Shown piece after piece: positions 1 through 8,722 of a stretch of 64,000 bases of DNA (positions are counted from its first letter, which is position 1; every line of letters begins with the position of its first letter). Made by a program: the position numbers and the translations under genes. Location of the stretch: positions 523,709 through 587,708 of the forward strand of contig JBFWPN010000003.1 in assembly GCA_050249955.1 (NCBI GenBank), given 5' to 3'. Under the pieces are notes generated by a model. That model ran no database searches. It was not told where the DNA came from and was given only the letters and a program-made list of their open reading frames with translations. The stretch is from CAVVIG01 sp050249955 (GTDB lineage Bacteria; Acidobacteriota; Vicinamibacteria; Vicinamibacterales; CAVVIG01).

Positions 1-1
1 G

Positions 2-1204
2 CTGGTGGACAACGGCCAGCACGTCCTGATGGGCTGCTATCACGAGACGTTCGCGTTCCTGCGCGACATCGGTGCAGGCGGGCACGTGCGCCGCGAGTCC
101 GAACTGGCGGTCACGATGGTGGAGCGCGACGGCCGGGTGTCGCGGCTGCGCTGCCCGACGCTGCCACCGCCCCTGCACCTGGTGGCCGGCGTGTTCCGCT
201 GGCCGGCGCTTGGCTGGCGCGACCGCCTTGCCGTGCTGCGCATGGCTGCCCCGCTGCGCGCCGCGCAGCGTGAACTGCGGCGCGCGCCGGTCTCCGGGAC
301 GCCGACGCCGGGCACGGAGACCGTCGCCACGTGGCTGGATCGCCACGGGCAGACACCGCGGCTGCGTGAGCTGCTGTGGGACCCGCTCGCGCTCGCGGCG
401 CTGAACCAGCCGCCGGAGGAGGCCGCGGCCCCGACTTTTGCGCGGGTACTCGCCGAGATGTTCGGGCCCGACCCGGCCGCGGCGGCCATCGTGCTGCCCA
501 CGGTCCCGCTGCACCGGATGTACGCCGAGCCCGCGCGGGTGTACATCGAGCAGCGGGGCGGCCAGGTCATCACGGGGTCGACCGCCCGGATCGAGGTGCG
601 GGCCGGCGCGGTGGCGCGCGTCACGAGCGGCGAGATCGAGTGGTCCGCCCCCGCGGTCATCTGCGCGGTGCCGTGGTTCGCCCTGGCAACCACGCTGGAG
701 GGTGCGCTGGACCCGCTGGAACCCGTGCTGGCGGCGGCACGGGGCACGGCACCATCGCCGATCGTGACGGTGAACCTCTGGTTCGACCGGATCGTGATGT
801 ACGAGCCGTTCGTCGGCCTGCCCGGCCGGATGATGCAGTGGGTGTTCGACAAGCGGTCGGTGTTCGGGGAATCGGCGTCGCACCTGTCGCTGGTGTCCAG
901 CGGAGCGGCCGACGTGCTCGGCTGGAGCAACCCGCAGCTGATCGAGGCGGCGCTCGACGAGGTGCGCGGCGCGCTGCCGCGCGCGCGCGACGCGCGCCTG
1001 GTGCGGGCCACGGTGATCCGCGAGCCGCGCGCCACATTCTCGATTGCACCCGGGCAGCCGGCGCGGCCGACGACCAGCACGGCCGTGCGCGGGCTGTTCC
1101 TGGCCGGCGACTGGATCGAGACCGGACTGCCCGCTACGATCGAGAGCGCCGTCCGGAGCGGCCATCGTGCCGCGGAGGCGGCCCTTCCCACATGCGTTCG
1201 ATAG
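2..1204 (+). CDS. hpnE: Hydroxysqualene dehydroxylase HpnE, 5' end outside window
   Basis: This FAD-dependent amine-oxidase-like flavoenzyme removes the hydroxyl of hydroxysqualene to give squalene in the HpnCDE route to hopanoids. The reading frame is open from the first bases, so the N-terminal Rossmann/FAD segment (GxGxxG) is missing. What remains starts in the family's conserved VDNGQHVLMGCYHET block. It ends with FLAGDWIETGLPATIESAVRSG, the C-terminal FAD-contacting motif of the squalene-associated desaturase family. The stop overlaps the thiI start by 13 bases, so the two are probably co-transcribed. No hpnC or hpnD is visible; they would lie upstream of the window. Family assignment rests on these two motifs and overall similarity to HpnE. 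Confidence 0.88.
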   Translation: MVDNGQHVLMGCYHETFAFLRDIGAGGHVRRESELAVTMVERDGRVSRLRCPTLPPPLHLVAGVFRWPALGWRDRLAVLRMAAPLRAAQRELRRAPVSGTPTPGTETVATWLDRHGQTPRLRELLWDPLALAALNQPPEEAAAPTFARVLAEMFGPDPAAAAIVLPTVPLHRMYAEPARVYIEQRGGQVITGSTARIEVRAGAVARVTSGEIEWSAPAVICAVPWFALATTLEGALDPLEPVLAAARGTAPSPIVTVNLWFDRIVMYEPFVGLPGRMMQWVFDKRSVFGESASHLSLVSSGAADVLGWSNPQLIEAALDEVRGALPRARDARLVRATVIREPRATFSIAPGQPARPTTSTAVRGLFLAGDWIETGLPATIESAVRSGHRAAEAALPTCVR

Positions 1205-2397
1205 TCGTTCACTACAAGGAGCTTGCGCTCAAGGGCCGCAACCGTCCCTGGTTCGTGCAGTTGCTCGTCCGCAACCTGAAACAGGCGCTGCGAGGCATCC
1301 ACGTGACCAGCGTACGGTCGGTGATGGGGCGCATCGAGATCGACCTGGGGCCGACCGCGTCGTTCGACGAGGCCAGGGATCGCGTGCGACGCGTCTTCGG
1401 CATCGCGAACTTCTCGCACGCCGGCACCGGACCGCACGACTTCCAGGCGCTCGCCGACGCCATCCTGGCCGACCTGGGCGATCGACAGGCCCGATCGTTC
1501 AGGGTCAGCGCGCGACGGGCCGACAAGCGGATTCCGTTCACCTCTCCGCAGCTGGAACGTGAGGTGGGCGGGCTCATCAAGGTCGCGACAGGCTGGCCGG
1601 TGAACCTGGATGCCGCCGACCTGACGATCCACCTCGAGTTCCTGCCCGGGCATGCGTTCTACTTCTTCGGCAAGGAGCCGGGCGCAGGCGGGCTGCCGAC
1701 CGGCAGCAGCGGCCGGCTGACCTGCCTGCTCTCGGGTGGCATCGACTCGCCGGTGGCCGCCTACCGGATGATGCGGCGCGGCTGCACGGTGTCGTTCGTG
1801 CACTTCCACAGCTACCCGATCCTCTCGCGCGCCTCGCAGGAGAAGGTGCGGGAGATCGTCACGCTGCTCACCACCTACCAGCAGCACTCGCGGCTGGCGA
1901 TGGTGGCCTTCGGCGAGCTGCAGCAGCAGGTCGTGCTGGCGGTACCGCCCGAGTTCCGGGTGGTGATCTACCGCCGCCTCATGCTCCGCATCGCCGAGCG
2001 ACTCGCAAAGCGGTTCAAGGCACGGGCGCTGGTCACGGGCGACGTGGTGGGCCAGGTCGCGTCGCAGACGCTGGAGAACATGACGACCATCGCGGAGGTG
2101 ACGCCGTTGCAGATCCTCCGGCCGCTGGTCGGCATGGACAAGGATGAGATCGCGGATGAAGCGGCGCGCATCGGCACGCTGCCGATCTCGAACATCCCGG
2201 ACCAGGACTGCTGCACGCTCTTCACGCCACGCAACCCGGCCACCCGCGCGCGGCTGTCCGAGGTGCTCGCGGCCGAGCAGGCGCTCCCGATCGAGGAGAT
2301 GGTGGCCGGTGCGACAGCCGGTGCCACCATCGAAGACTTCACCTGGCCAGCCCCCCGCGGCACGACCGAGTGCGGCCCCGTAAATTCCGACTTCTGA
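1192..2397 (+). CDS. thiI: tRNA uracil 4-sulfurtransferase ThiI (no rhodanese domain)
   Basis: ThiI adenylates uridine 8 of tRNA and installs sulfur to make 4-thiouridine; it can also feed sulfur to thiamine synthesis. The 401-residue product begins with an N-terminal ferredoxin-like region (VVHYKELALKGRNR), followed by a THUMP domain to about residue 165. A PP-loop ATPase follows with SGGIDSPVAA at 181-190. It stops after the adenylation domain, so the C-terminal rhodanese domain of the E. coli enzyme is absent, as in the shorter Gram-positive type; sulfur delivery would need another carrier. The ATG at 1192 was chosen because family homology starts there. It overlaps the end of hpnE. Confidence 0.93.
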   Translation: MRSIVVHYKELALKGRNRPWFVQLLVRNLKQALRGIHVTSVRSVMGRIEIDLGPTASFDEARDRVRRVFGIANFSHAGTGPHDFQALADAILADLGDRQARSFRVSARRADKRIPFTSPQLEREVGGLIKVATGWPVNLDAADLTIHLEFLPGHAFYFFGKEPGAGGLPTGSSGRLTCLLSGGIDSPVAAYRMMRRGCTVSFVHFHSYPILSRASQEKVREIVTLLTTYQQHSRLAMVAFGELQQQVVLAVPPEFRVVIYRRLMLRIAERLAKRFKARALVTGDVVGQVASQTLENMTTIAEVTPLQILRPLVGMDKDEIADEAARIGTLPISNIPDQDCCTLFTPRNPATRARLSEVLAAEQALPIEEMVAGATAGATIEDFTWPAPRGTTECGPVNSDF

Positions 2398-2440
2398 CTT
2401 CTAAGTTCCAACTTCTGAACGCTAAGATATTCAGCTGGCC
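2384..2440. repeat. Intergenic quasi-repeat (CTTCTGA-type)
   Basis: The gap between thiI and the aldolase gene is much more AT-rich than its surroundings. It consists of imperfect copies of a short unit (ttccgacttctgacttctaa and variants). Similar low-complexity spacers occur at 13.7, 22.6, 34.8 and 43.8 kb in this window. It encodes nothing recognisable. Confidence 0.6.
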
Positions 2441-2474
2441 GGAGGAGCTGCGACTCTTAGAGGAAAAGGCGCTT

Positions 2475-3917
2475 ATGTTCGAAACTGTGCAGGAAATATC
2501 CGGGGCGGTCGCGGCGGCCGCCACCATTGAGGGCGATCGCATCACCATCGGGAACGTCCAGGCGCTTGCGCCGGAGACGATCGACAGGCTCGCGTGGACG
2601 GCCGCCTTCGGGGCGTCGCCGGAGGTGAAGGGCACGGCCCGCTGGGTGATCCGGTCGCTGGCCGCGGCGGCGGGCATCCGCCCCGCCTCCATCCACGACC
2701 TCTATGTCGCGATGGGCCAGGGCAAGGCCGGTGGGTTCACGGTGCCGGCGATCAACGTGCGCGCGATGGGGTACGACACGGCGCGCGCAGTCATCCGGGC
2801 CGCACGGAAGCTGGATGCCGGCGCGTTCATCTTCGAGATCGCCCGTTCCGAGATCGGCTATACCGAACAGCGACCGCACGAGTACGCGGCCATCCTGTTC
2901 GCGGCGGCCCTGCGTGAGGGGTTCGCCGGACCGCTCTTCATCCAGGGCGACCACGTGCAGACCAACGCGAAGAAGTACAACAGCCCCGAGCGCGACAAGG
3001 AGCTCGAGACGCTGCGCGGCCTCATCCGCGAGGAGATCGCGGCCGGCTTCTACAACATCGACATCGACACCTCCACGCTCGTCGACCTCGACAAGCCGAC
3101 GCTGGCCGAGCAGCAGGAGGTGAACGTCACCCTCGCCGCCGACTTCGCCGCGTTCATCAGGAGCGTCGAACCGGCCGGCGTCACCGTGTCGATCGGCGGC
3201 GAGATCGGCGAGGTGGGCGGCAAGAACTCGGACATCCACGAGCTGCACTGCTACATGGACGGCCTGAACGCGAAGCTGAAGGAGCGCGGCGTCCAGGTCG
3301 GCATCAGCAAGATCAGCGTACAGACCGGCACCGCGCACGGTGGCTTCATCAACGCCGACGGCACGGTGCGCAAGGACGTGGCGATCGACCTCGTGGCGCT
3401 CGAGGAACTCTCGACCGCCGCGCGGACCTACGGCATGGGCGGCGCGGTGCAGCACGGCGCGTCCACGCTGCCGCTCGAGGCGTTCGATGCGTTCCCGCGC
3501 GTGGGCGCCTGCGAGATCCACCTGGCCACCGACTTCCAGAACATGGTCTACGACCACCCGGAGTTCCCGGCTGCACTGAAGGCCGAGATGTACGCGTGGC
3601 TGCAGGAGAACGCGAAGGAAGAACGGAAGCCGAAGGATACCGAGGAGCAGTTCCTCTACAAGGCCCGCAAGAAGGCCATCGGGCCGTTCAAGCCGCAGCT
3701 CTGGGGGATGGACGCGGCGCGGCGCGCGGCGATCGGCGCCTCGCTCGAGGAGCGCTTCACCCGGCTGATGACGCTCCTGAAGATCAACGGCACCGCGGCC
3801 GCGGTGAAGCAGTTCGTCACCGTGCCGCAGGTGCCGCTGAAGCTCGACTCCGAGATCAAGGCCGCCGCCGGCATCATCACCGCCGACGAGCGCAAGGCCG
3901 AAGGGCTGGCCGACTAG
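2475..3917 (+). CDS. Class II fructose-bisphosphate / ketose aldolase family protein
   Basis: This is a zinc-dependent class II aldolase-like TIM barrel that would cleave or form a ketose 1,6-bisphosphate. The 480-residue protein is longer than the usual 300-360 residue enzyme because it has about 75 extra N-terminal residues. The barrel begins near AGGFTVPAINVRAMGYD. Metal-site candidates are GDHVQTN (about 159-165) and HGAST, and the C-terminal part carries TDFQNMVYDHPEF. The ATG at 2475 follows a purine-rich gaggaaaagg stretch. Which sugar phosphate is used (fructose, tagatose or another) cannot be told from sequence alone. It converges with the lipoprotein gene at 3918. Confidence 0.82.
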   Translation: MFETVQEISGAVAAAATIEGDRITIGNVQALAPETIDRLAWTAAFGASPEVKGTARWVIRSLAAAAGIRPASIHDLYVAMGQGKAGGFTVPAINVRAMGYDTARAVIRAARKLDAGAFIFEIARSEIGYTEQRPHEYAAILFAAALREGFAGPLFIQGDHVQTNAKKYNSPERDKELETLRGLIREEIAAGFYNIDIDTSTLVDLDKPTLAEQQEVNVTLAADFAAFIRSVEPAGVTVSIGGEIGEVGGKNSDIHELHCYMDGLNAKLKERGVQVGISKISVQTGTAHGGFINADGTVRKDVAIDLVALEELSTAARTYGMGGAVQHGASTLPLEAFDAFPRVGACEIHLATDFQNMVYDHPEFPAALKAEMYAWLQENAKEERKPKDTEEQFLYKARKKAIGPFKPQLWGMDAARRAAIGASLEERFTRLMTLLKINGTAAAVKQFVTVPQVPLKLDSEIKAAAGIITADERKAEGLAD

Positions 3918-3925
3918 CTAGTCGG
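3910..3925. terminator. 16-bp perfect palindrome over two convergent stop codons
   Basis: CCGACTAGCTAGTCGG is a perfect palindrome containing the TAG stop of the aldolase gene and, on the other strand, the TAG stop of the lipoprotein gene. It could act as a small bidirectional terminator. However, it has no loop and no following T run, so the termination role is only a suggestion. Confidence 0.3.
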
Positions 3926-4874
3926 GAATCCCGCCGTCAGCCACCGGACTCGCCGGGAAGACCTCCAGGAAGATCATCCTGATCGGTTTTCCCGGCGATC
4001 CGTAGTCGTAGAAGATGTCGATGGCGTGCCAGCCGCCCTCGGCGAACACCGTCAGCTTGTCCCCCGAAATCGCGCCGGACGGATTCTTCTGGCGTCCCGC
4101 ATCGAACCCGTAGTGCCGCAGGTGCCAGATGACGCGCCGGAGCAGTTCCTCGGCGGCATCCTGTGCCTCACCCGAGGTGTTGCGCGGCGCCACCAGGTGC
4201 CTGAACTCATCTGCCGTGGCATTCACGACCTGCTCGGCCATCGGCAGCGTCTTCGGCCCGGGCTGCACGTGGTACGTGCTCTCCGACGGCGGCGGAGGTG
4301 GCGGCGGGGGCGTCCCGGGGTCGGCCGGCGGTGCCGGCTCGCTGGGCGCCGGCGCTGTCGGACGACGCAGGGTCTCCGACCCGCTGACCGGCCCCAGGCA
4401 GGTCGTCCCGCTGTAGGGAATCTCCAGCGTGTTGTTGTCGACGATGTGCGCGGTGCCGCTGATCGAGAAGGCACACGACGGGAAGCCGGGCAGTGTGCCG
4501 GTGCCGCTGACCGTGTACGGCACGTCGCTGCCGTTGATCTGCCCCGACGCCGTCCCGCTGGCAGAGATCCCGTTCGCGCAGGTGGCCGAGAAGGTGCCGG
4601 CGATCGAGGTCGTCGTCTGGCTCGTGACCTGCCAGGAGAGGCCGGTGCACGCCGTGGCCGAGATGTCGGCCAGCGGATTGGACGACCAGGTGCCGAGCAT
4701 CGAGGGCGCACCGGACGGCGCTGGCGCGGGGGCCGGGGCCGGGGACGCCGTGGTGGTGCTGGTGGTCGATGCGGGACTCGGAGCGAGGACGTTCGACGAG
4801 GTCCGCTCGAACCCGGTGCAGGCACTGGCAAGGGCGGCGCCGAGGAGAATCGCTGGAATCGAGACGCGTGTCAT
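3918..4874 (-). CDS. Secreted lipoprotein with Ala/Pro/Ser/Thr linkers, function unknown
   Basis: The 318-residue product starts with a lipoprotein signal peptide, MTRVSIPAILLGAALASAC, with lipobox LASAC and lipidation at C19. A low-complexity Ser/Thr/Ala/Pro stretch follows (about 30-60). Then comes a beta-rich domain of about 130 residues with three or four cysteines (GTWSSNPLADISATACTG, PGFPSCAFSISG). A poly-proline linker leads to a C-terminal domain rich in charged and aromatic residues. I recognise no enzyme family. The ATG at 4874 is preferred because it gives a clean signal peptide; upstream in-frame starts do not. The protein is probably exported and anchored to a membrane. Confidence 0.7.
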   Translation of the reverse strand: MTRVSIPAILLGAALASACTGFERTSSNVLAPSPASTTSTTTASPAPAPAPAPSGAPSMLGTWSSNPLADISATACTGLSWQVTSQTTTSIAGTFSATCANGISASGTASGQINGSDVPYTVSGTGTLPGFPSCAFSISGTAHIVDNNTLEIPYSGTTCLGPVSGSETLRRPTAPAPSEPAPPADPGTPPPPPPPPSESTYHVQPGPKTLPMAEQVVNATADEFRHLVAPRNTSGEAQDAAEELLRRVIWHLRHYGFDAGRQKNPSGAISGDKLTVFAEGGWHAIDIFYDYGSPGKPIRMIFLEVFPASPVADGGIPD

Positions 4875-5001
4875 GGCCGTGACCTGGCCCGTCGCCATTG
4901 CCGACGCGAGCCGTGTAAAGGTGATTACAGATCCGGACACGCCGATGCCGGTTTCGTGATCGCTCGCAGTGCCAGACCGCGAATTCCCGGAGTCGGACGT
5001 G

Positions 5002-5547
5002 CTACCTGGACAGCGGATGCAGGAGTCCGGCCAGATAGTCCTGCAGGGCGTCGTGCGTACTGCGAAACGCGAGGTCGGTCCAGGGAATGGCGGCCGCATC
5101 CACCATCGCCGACTCGAGGCTCTCGTCGTCGATCTGCAGCTGACCGCCCACGGCCGTGGCGGCATACACGATGATGACCGGCGCACGCCCCGGGTACGAG
5201 TAGATGTTGACCAGGCCGTCCAGGCGCACGTCGAGGCCGCTCTCCTCCCGCGCCTCCCGGACGGCGGCCACGGTCAGCGGCTCGCCCCGGTCGACGTAGC
5301 CGCCCGGGAACACCCACTTGCCGTACCCCGGCTCGATGGCGCGGCGCACCAGCACGAGCCGATGGTCCTCGGTGCGGATGATGGTGCCGACGGCAATCTT
5401 CGGGTCCAGGTAGAAGACGAAGCCGCAGCCGGTGCAGACCAGGCGTGCCGGATCGCCGGCCTTCAGCAGGCGCGAGGCGAGCGGCTGGCCGCAGCGCGGA
5501 CAGAAGCGATAGCCGTGCGGGTCGTCGTGGGGATGCTGGACGGTCAC
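5002..5547 (-). CDS. NUDIX hydrolase with N-terminal zinc ribbon
   Basis: This 181-residue protein has an N-terminal zinc ribbon (CPRCGQ at about 16-21 and CTGCGF at about 38-43). A NUDIX domain follows, with the full box GGYVDRGEPLTVAAVREARE followed by ESGL, which coordinates divalent metal and hydrolyses X-linked nucleoside diphosphates. This architecture is shared by NADH pyrophosphatase-like and ADP-ribose pyrophosphatase-like proteins, so the exact substrate is open. It is transcribed away from def, with the shared 41-bp intergenic stretch holding the def promoter. Confidence 0.88.
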   Translation of the reverse strand: MTVQHPHDDPHGYRFCPRCGQPLASRLLKAGDPARLVCTGCGFVFYLDPKIAVGTIIRTEDHRLVLVRRAIEPGYGKWVFPGGYVDRGEPLTVAAVREAREESGLDVRLDGLVNIYSYPGRAPVIIVYAATAVGGQLQIDDESLESAMVDAAAIPWTDLAFRSTHDALQDYLAGLLHPLSR

Positions 5548-5573
5548 GGATCGGGAGCGGGTGCGCGGCCAAG

Positions 5574-5579
5574 TATAAT
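5574..5579 (+). promoter_or_regulatory. -10 hexamer TATAAT before def
   Basis: A consensus TATAAT ends 9 bases before the def ATG. With a usual start point 6-8 bases downstream of the hexamer, the leader would be nearly absent. Confidence 0.6.
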
Positions 5580-5588
5580 TCGGCAGGT

Positions 5589-6125
5589 ATGTCGATTCTG
5601 AAAGTCGCCCGCATGGGGCACCCGGTGCTGCGCGAGAAGGCCAAGACGCTCGACAAGTCGGTCATCCGGACGCCGATGATGCAGAAGCTCATCGACGACA
5701 TGATGGAGACGATGCAGGAGTACAACGGGGTGGGTCTGGCCGCTCCGCAGGTGCACGAGGGGTTGCGCCTGTTCGTGGCGGCGCTCGACATGGAGCGGGG
5801 CGACGAGCCCAGCCCGCCCATCGCGCTCATCAACCCCGAGATCACGCCGGTCGGGACCGAGATGCGGGAGGACTGGGAGGGGTGCCTGAGCATCCCGGAT
5901 ATCCGCGGGAAGGTGCCCCGCCACTTCGAGATCCGGGTGAAGGCCCTCGACCGCGACGGTGAGCGCATCGAGCTGCGGGCGCGCGGTTTCTCGGCGCGTA
6001 TCATCCAGCACGAGACCGATCACCTCGACGGCATCCTCTTCTTCGACCGGATGCGCAGCTTCGACACGCTCACCTACCTCGACGAGTACTCCCGATACTG
6101 GACCAAGAACGAAGACGAGGAGTGA
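5589..6125 (+). CDS. def: Peptide deformylase
   Basis: This enzyme removes the formyl group from the N-terminal methionine of nascent proteins at the ribosome. The 178-residue product has all three family motifs: GVGLAAPQ (47-54), EGCLS (97-101, metal ligand C99) and HETDH (141-145, metal ligands H141 and H145 with catalytic E142). The third motif has T where QHExDH proteins usually carry I, L or F, which is tolerated in the family. The ATG at 5589 is the only start compatible with the conserved N-terminus. rpoZ follows on the same strand after 100 bases. Confidence 0.95.
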   Translation: MSILKVARMGHPVLREKAKTLDKSVIRTPMMQKLIDDMMETMQEYNGVGLAAPQVHEGLRLFVAALDMERGDEPSPPIALINPEITPVGTEMREDWEGCLSIPDIRGKVPRHFEIRVKALDRDGERIELRARGFSARIIQHETDHLDGILFFDRMRSFDTLTYLDEYSRYWTKNEDEE

Positions 6126-6225
6126 GCCCCGCCCGCCTGGCGTATACTCGATCACTCCTGCTTGTTTGAGCGATCGGTCATCCCGACCAGAACCCTCACC
6201 TAAGCGTCACCCCGTGAGGTCTGTC

Positions 6226-6459
6226 ATGGTCCAGCGTCCCACAGGTATCGGCCGTCTCGAGTTCGCGGTGCTGTCGTCGCTCCGTGCGGCCCAGCTGGTC
6301 CGCGGGTGCATCCCGCTGGTCGAACCCGGCAATCACAAGAAGACCACCACTGCACTCATGGAAGTGGCGGCGCGCAAGATCCTGCGGAGCGCCGACACGG
6401 TCGACGTGCCGGTCGTCGACAGCCCCACAGACGGCACCAGTGACATCGCGGTGGCCTGA
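6226..6459 (+). CDS. rpoZ: RNA polymerase omega subunit
   Basis: This is a small (77-residue) subunit that stabilises the beta-prime subunit of RNA polymerase. The diagnostic stretch is RLEFAVLSSLRAAQLVRGC followed by NHKKTTTALMEVAARKI, matching the conserved omega core in which xHKxTTxAxxEV contacts beta-prime. The C-terminal 20 residues are not conserved. The ATG at 6226 gives the usual omega length. I see nothing in the 144 bases that follow. Confidence 0.85.
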   Translation: MVQRPTGIGRLEFAVLSSLRAAQLVRGCIPLVEPGNHKKTTTALMEVAARKILRSADTVDVPVVDSPTDGTSDIAVA

Positions 6460-6603
6460 GCCGCCGACAGACGCCTGACGCGAGCGATCTGGAACGACTG
6501 GCCCGCGCCCCATGGGATGGCGTGCCGGTGGAGCGTCGGGTCCACCAGCTGACCTCGAGATCGCCCTTCGCGCGGTCGACCCCGTCCCGGTGCCCGGCGC
6601 GGC

Positions 6604-8223
6604 TCACCCCTGCGACCTCGCCGCCCGCTTCTGCTCCATCGCCCGCTCCTGCTGCAGCCGCTCGAGTTCCACCTCGGAGTGATCCGCGAACCGCATCGCG
6701 TCCGCGATGGCGCGGTGTCCCGCCACATCGGCAATGGCGCGATGCATGGCCTGGCAGACGCGCCGATAGGACGGGTGCCCCTGAGGCGCCGTCCGCAGCT
6801 CGATGACGTGCATCGCCTCGCGCGCGTTCATGTCCATGTAGAACCGCACGCGGTAGGCCATCGACACGGCGTAGGGTGCCACGGCGGCCAGCCCGTGCTC
6901 CGCCAGCTCGCCGTACAGGTCGGCAGACCGCGACATCACGTCGCGCCACTCGGCCTGCGCACCGGCCTCCTCGAGCGCCGCCGGCTCGATGTAGCCATGG
7001 TCCGGGGACAGCGGCTGCCACTCGAGGGTCAGCAGGCGATGCCGCTGCAGGTCGCGGAAGGCCCCGTAGTCGGCCAGCACGTCGAAGCGGTAGCGCGTGC
7101 GCTCGAAGGCACGCCCCGGCTTGTGCCGCCGGTTCGTCCGGTCGCCGACGTATGCCCGCAGCACGGCGGCGCGATCGTCTGCGGACATCCCACGGGCCAC
7201 GCCCAGCAGCTGATCGTCCGGGAGGTTGGTGACCGCGTACAGCGCCGAGGCCACCACCTTGAGCTCGCCCTCCGGGTCGAACTCGCTCAGCGTGACCTCG
7301 TCGCGGCGTTCCGGCTGGCGATCGCCGACACGACCGGCCACGGCCGCCAGTGTGGCCTCACGCACCTGTTCGAAGTACTGCACCCAGCGCCCACCACGAT
7401 CGGGCTGCGGAATGCGCGCGACGAACGCCGGCATCACCTGCTGCAGCTCGGCCAGCAGCATGTCCCCGTAGGCACGGACCTCCTCGAGCGGGTTGGCCCG
7501 CATCCGGAGGATCAGCGCCTCATACGCCTGCCCCGTGCCGTAGAGCCCCAGGTTCGAGGTGGTGGCAGCCGGCAGCAATCCCCGGAGGGTATCCAGCGCC
7601 TTCGCACGGATCACCGATCGGTAGACACCGTCCGAATCCTCCGGCGCCTTGGGATACCGCGCACGGAAGTGCGCCTCCATCGCCGGGATCCACTTCGCGT
7701 AGGTCTCGAACGCGAAGTCCAGCGTCGACTCGAAGCGCCCGGCCAGCGGGGACCGCCGCACTTCAGCCGGCACGTGATACTTCCAGCGGCCGTGCGGCTT
7801 CGCGGTATACGGCACATAGCGGGTGGACTGCTCGAGGTAAGCCATGAGCCGCCCCCACTCCAGCACCTTGGTGAGGATGTTCGACACCCCCTCGCACGCC
7901 ACATGCGCCCCGCCGAGCTGCGCGACCGAGTCGTCGCCGTACTCGTTGAACACCTTGGCATACAGCCGGTCGGCCCGCTCCGACCCTGCCGCGCCCGCGA
8001 CCGACGGCCCACCAGACGCCCCGATCTCCCCGAGGAACTCGTCCAGGAAGAGACGGCGCAACGACTTCGCCGACCGCGAATATCGCGAGAAGAGCGCGCC
8101 CTTCACGGTCTCGGGCAGGTTGCGCAGCGCGAAGACCGGGCGGTCGGTATTGGTGAAGTAGGGCTCGAGCGCGCGGACCTCGTCCGCAGTGAACGTGTCC
8201 GGCGTCAGGGGGGCAATGGTCAC
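6604..8223 (-). CDS. thyX: Double-domain FAD-dependent thymidylate synthase (ThyX-like)
   Basis: ThyX makes dTMP from dUMP using FAD and methylene-tetrahydrofolate. The 539-residue protein is about twice a normal ThyX and contains two ThyX-like halves. The classical RHRxxSxNExSxRY motif is split between them. The first half has WGRLMAYLEQSTRY, keeping ExSxRY but not RHR. The second half has RHRLLTLEWQPLS, keeping RHR but not ExSxRY. One active site may therefore be built from both halves. The GTG at 8223 is chosen because a TACAAT hexamer lies just upstream and homology begins there. No thyA or other dTMP synthase is visible nearby. Long ThyX proteins of this type are known, but the activity is inferred. 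Confidence 0.78.
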   Translation of the reverse strand: MTIAPLTPDTFTADEVRALEPYFTNTDRPVFALRNLPETVKGALFSRYSRSAKSLRRLFLDEFLGEIGASGGPSVAGAAGSERADRLYAKVFNEYGDDSVAQLGGAHVACEGVSNILTKVLEWGRLMAYLEQSTRYVPYTAKPHGRWKYHVPAEVRRSPLAGRFESTLDFAFETYAKWIPAMEAHFRARYPKAPEDSDGVYRSVIRAKALDTLRGLLPAATTSNLGLYGTGQAYEALILRMRANPLEEVRAYGDMLLAELQQVMPAFVARIPQPDRGGRWVQYFEQVREATLAAVAGRVGDRQPERRDEVTLSEFDPEGELKVVASALYAVTNLPDDQLLGVARGMSADDRAAVLRAYVGDRTNRRHKPGRAFERTRYRFDVLADYGAFRDLQRHRLLTLEWQPLSPDHGYIEPAALEEAGAQAEWRDVMSRSADLYGELAEHGLAAVAPYAVSMAYRVRFYMDMNAREAMHVIELRTAPQGHPSYRRVCQAMHRAIADVAGHRAIADAMRFADHSEVELERLQQERAMEQKRAARSQG

Positions 8224-8234
8224 GGCAGCTCGGT

Positions 8235-8240
8235 ATTGTA
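8235..8240 (-). promoter_or_regulatory. -10 hexamer TACAAT before thyX
   Basis: On the minus strand TACAAT ends 11 bases before the GTG start of thyX. No Shine-Dalgarno sequence fits between. Confidence 0.45.
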
Positions 8241-8300
8241 CCTGCCGCCACGGCCCCACCGGCGCCACCCTCGGCGACCGCCGGTCATCCACGCACCGTC

Positions 8301-8326
8301 TGAAATCATCATGAGGTAATATTTCA
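8301..8326 (+). promoter_or_regulatory. Inverted repeat TGAAAT-N14-ATTTCA, probable Xre operator
   Basis: A 6-bp perfect inverted repeat with a 14-bp spacer ends 6 bases before the antitoxin start. RES-Xre modules are commonly autorepressed by the antitoxin, so this is the likely operator. It sits in an AT-rich patch that also holds the promoter. Confidence 0.5.
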
Positions 8327-8332
8327 CAGGAA

Positions 8333-8722
8333 ATGAGCGTGCTCCCTCGCGCACCACGCCGTGCCCCGCGTGCCGACCCGGGCCTGGTCACCACCAGGGC
8401 CGTGTTGAGGGCCGCAGTACGGCTCGGCGTCTCCAACAAGGCACTGGCCGGCATCATCGGCGTCTCTGAGGCCACCGTGTCCCGCATGGGGTCCGGCACC
8501 TGGCACCTCACGCCGGGAGACAAGGCGTTCGAGCTGGCGCTCCTCTTCATCCGGCTGTTCCGATCACTCGACGCGATCACCGACGGAGACGAGACGGTCG
8601 CCGCCGCCTGGCTGCGAGCGGAGAACCGCGCGCTCGGCCAGCCGCCGCTGGCACTCGTGCAGACCATCGCGGGGCTCGTGCATGTCCTCGGCTACCTGGA
8701 CACCCGCCGCTCTCTCGCGTGA
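8333..8722 (+). CDS. Xre/MbcA/ParS-family antitoxin of a RES-Xre module
   Basis: This 129-residue antitoxin has an N-terminal helix-turn-helix (VSNKALAGIIGVSEATVSRM, about 33-52) for DNA binding. Its C-terminal Xre/MbcA/ParS toxin-binding domain has the typical ALLFIRLFRSLDAI stretch and a C-terminal WLRAENRALGQPPLALVQT segment. The next gene overlaps it by 41 bases and encodes the RES toxin, which is the usual order. It is likely autoregulated through the inverted repeat at 8301-8326. Confidence 0.88.
   Translation: MSVLPRAPRRAPRADPGLVTTRAVLRAAVRLGVSNKALAGIIGVSEATVSRMGSGTWHLTPGDKAFELALLFIRLFRSLDAITDGDETVAAAWLRAENRALGQPPLALVQTIAGLVHVLGYLDTRRSLA

Noticed and set aside
40..1887. Long minus-strand reading frame opposite hpnE and thiI
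   Set aside because: It is a shadow of GC-rich coding DNA: low-complexity Arg/Ala/Gly, and it covers two genuine conserved genes.
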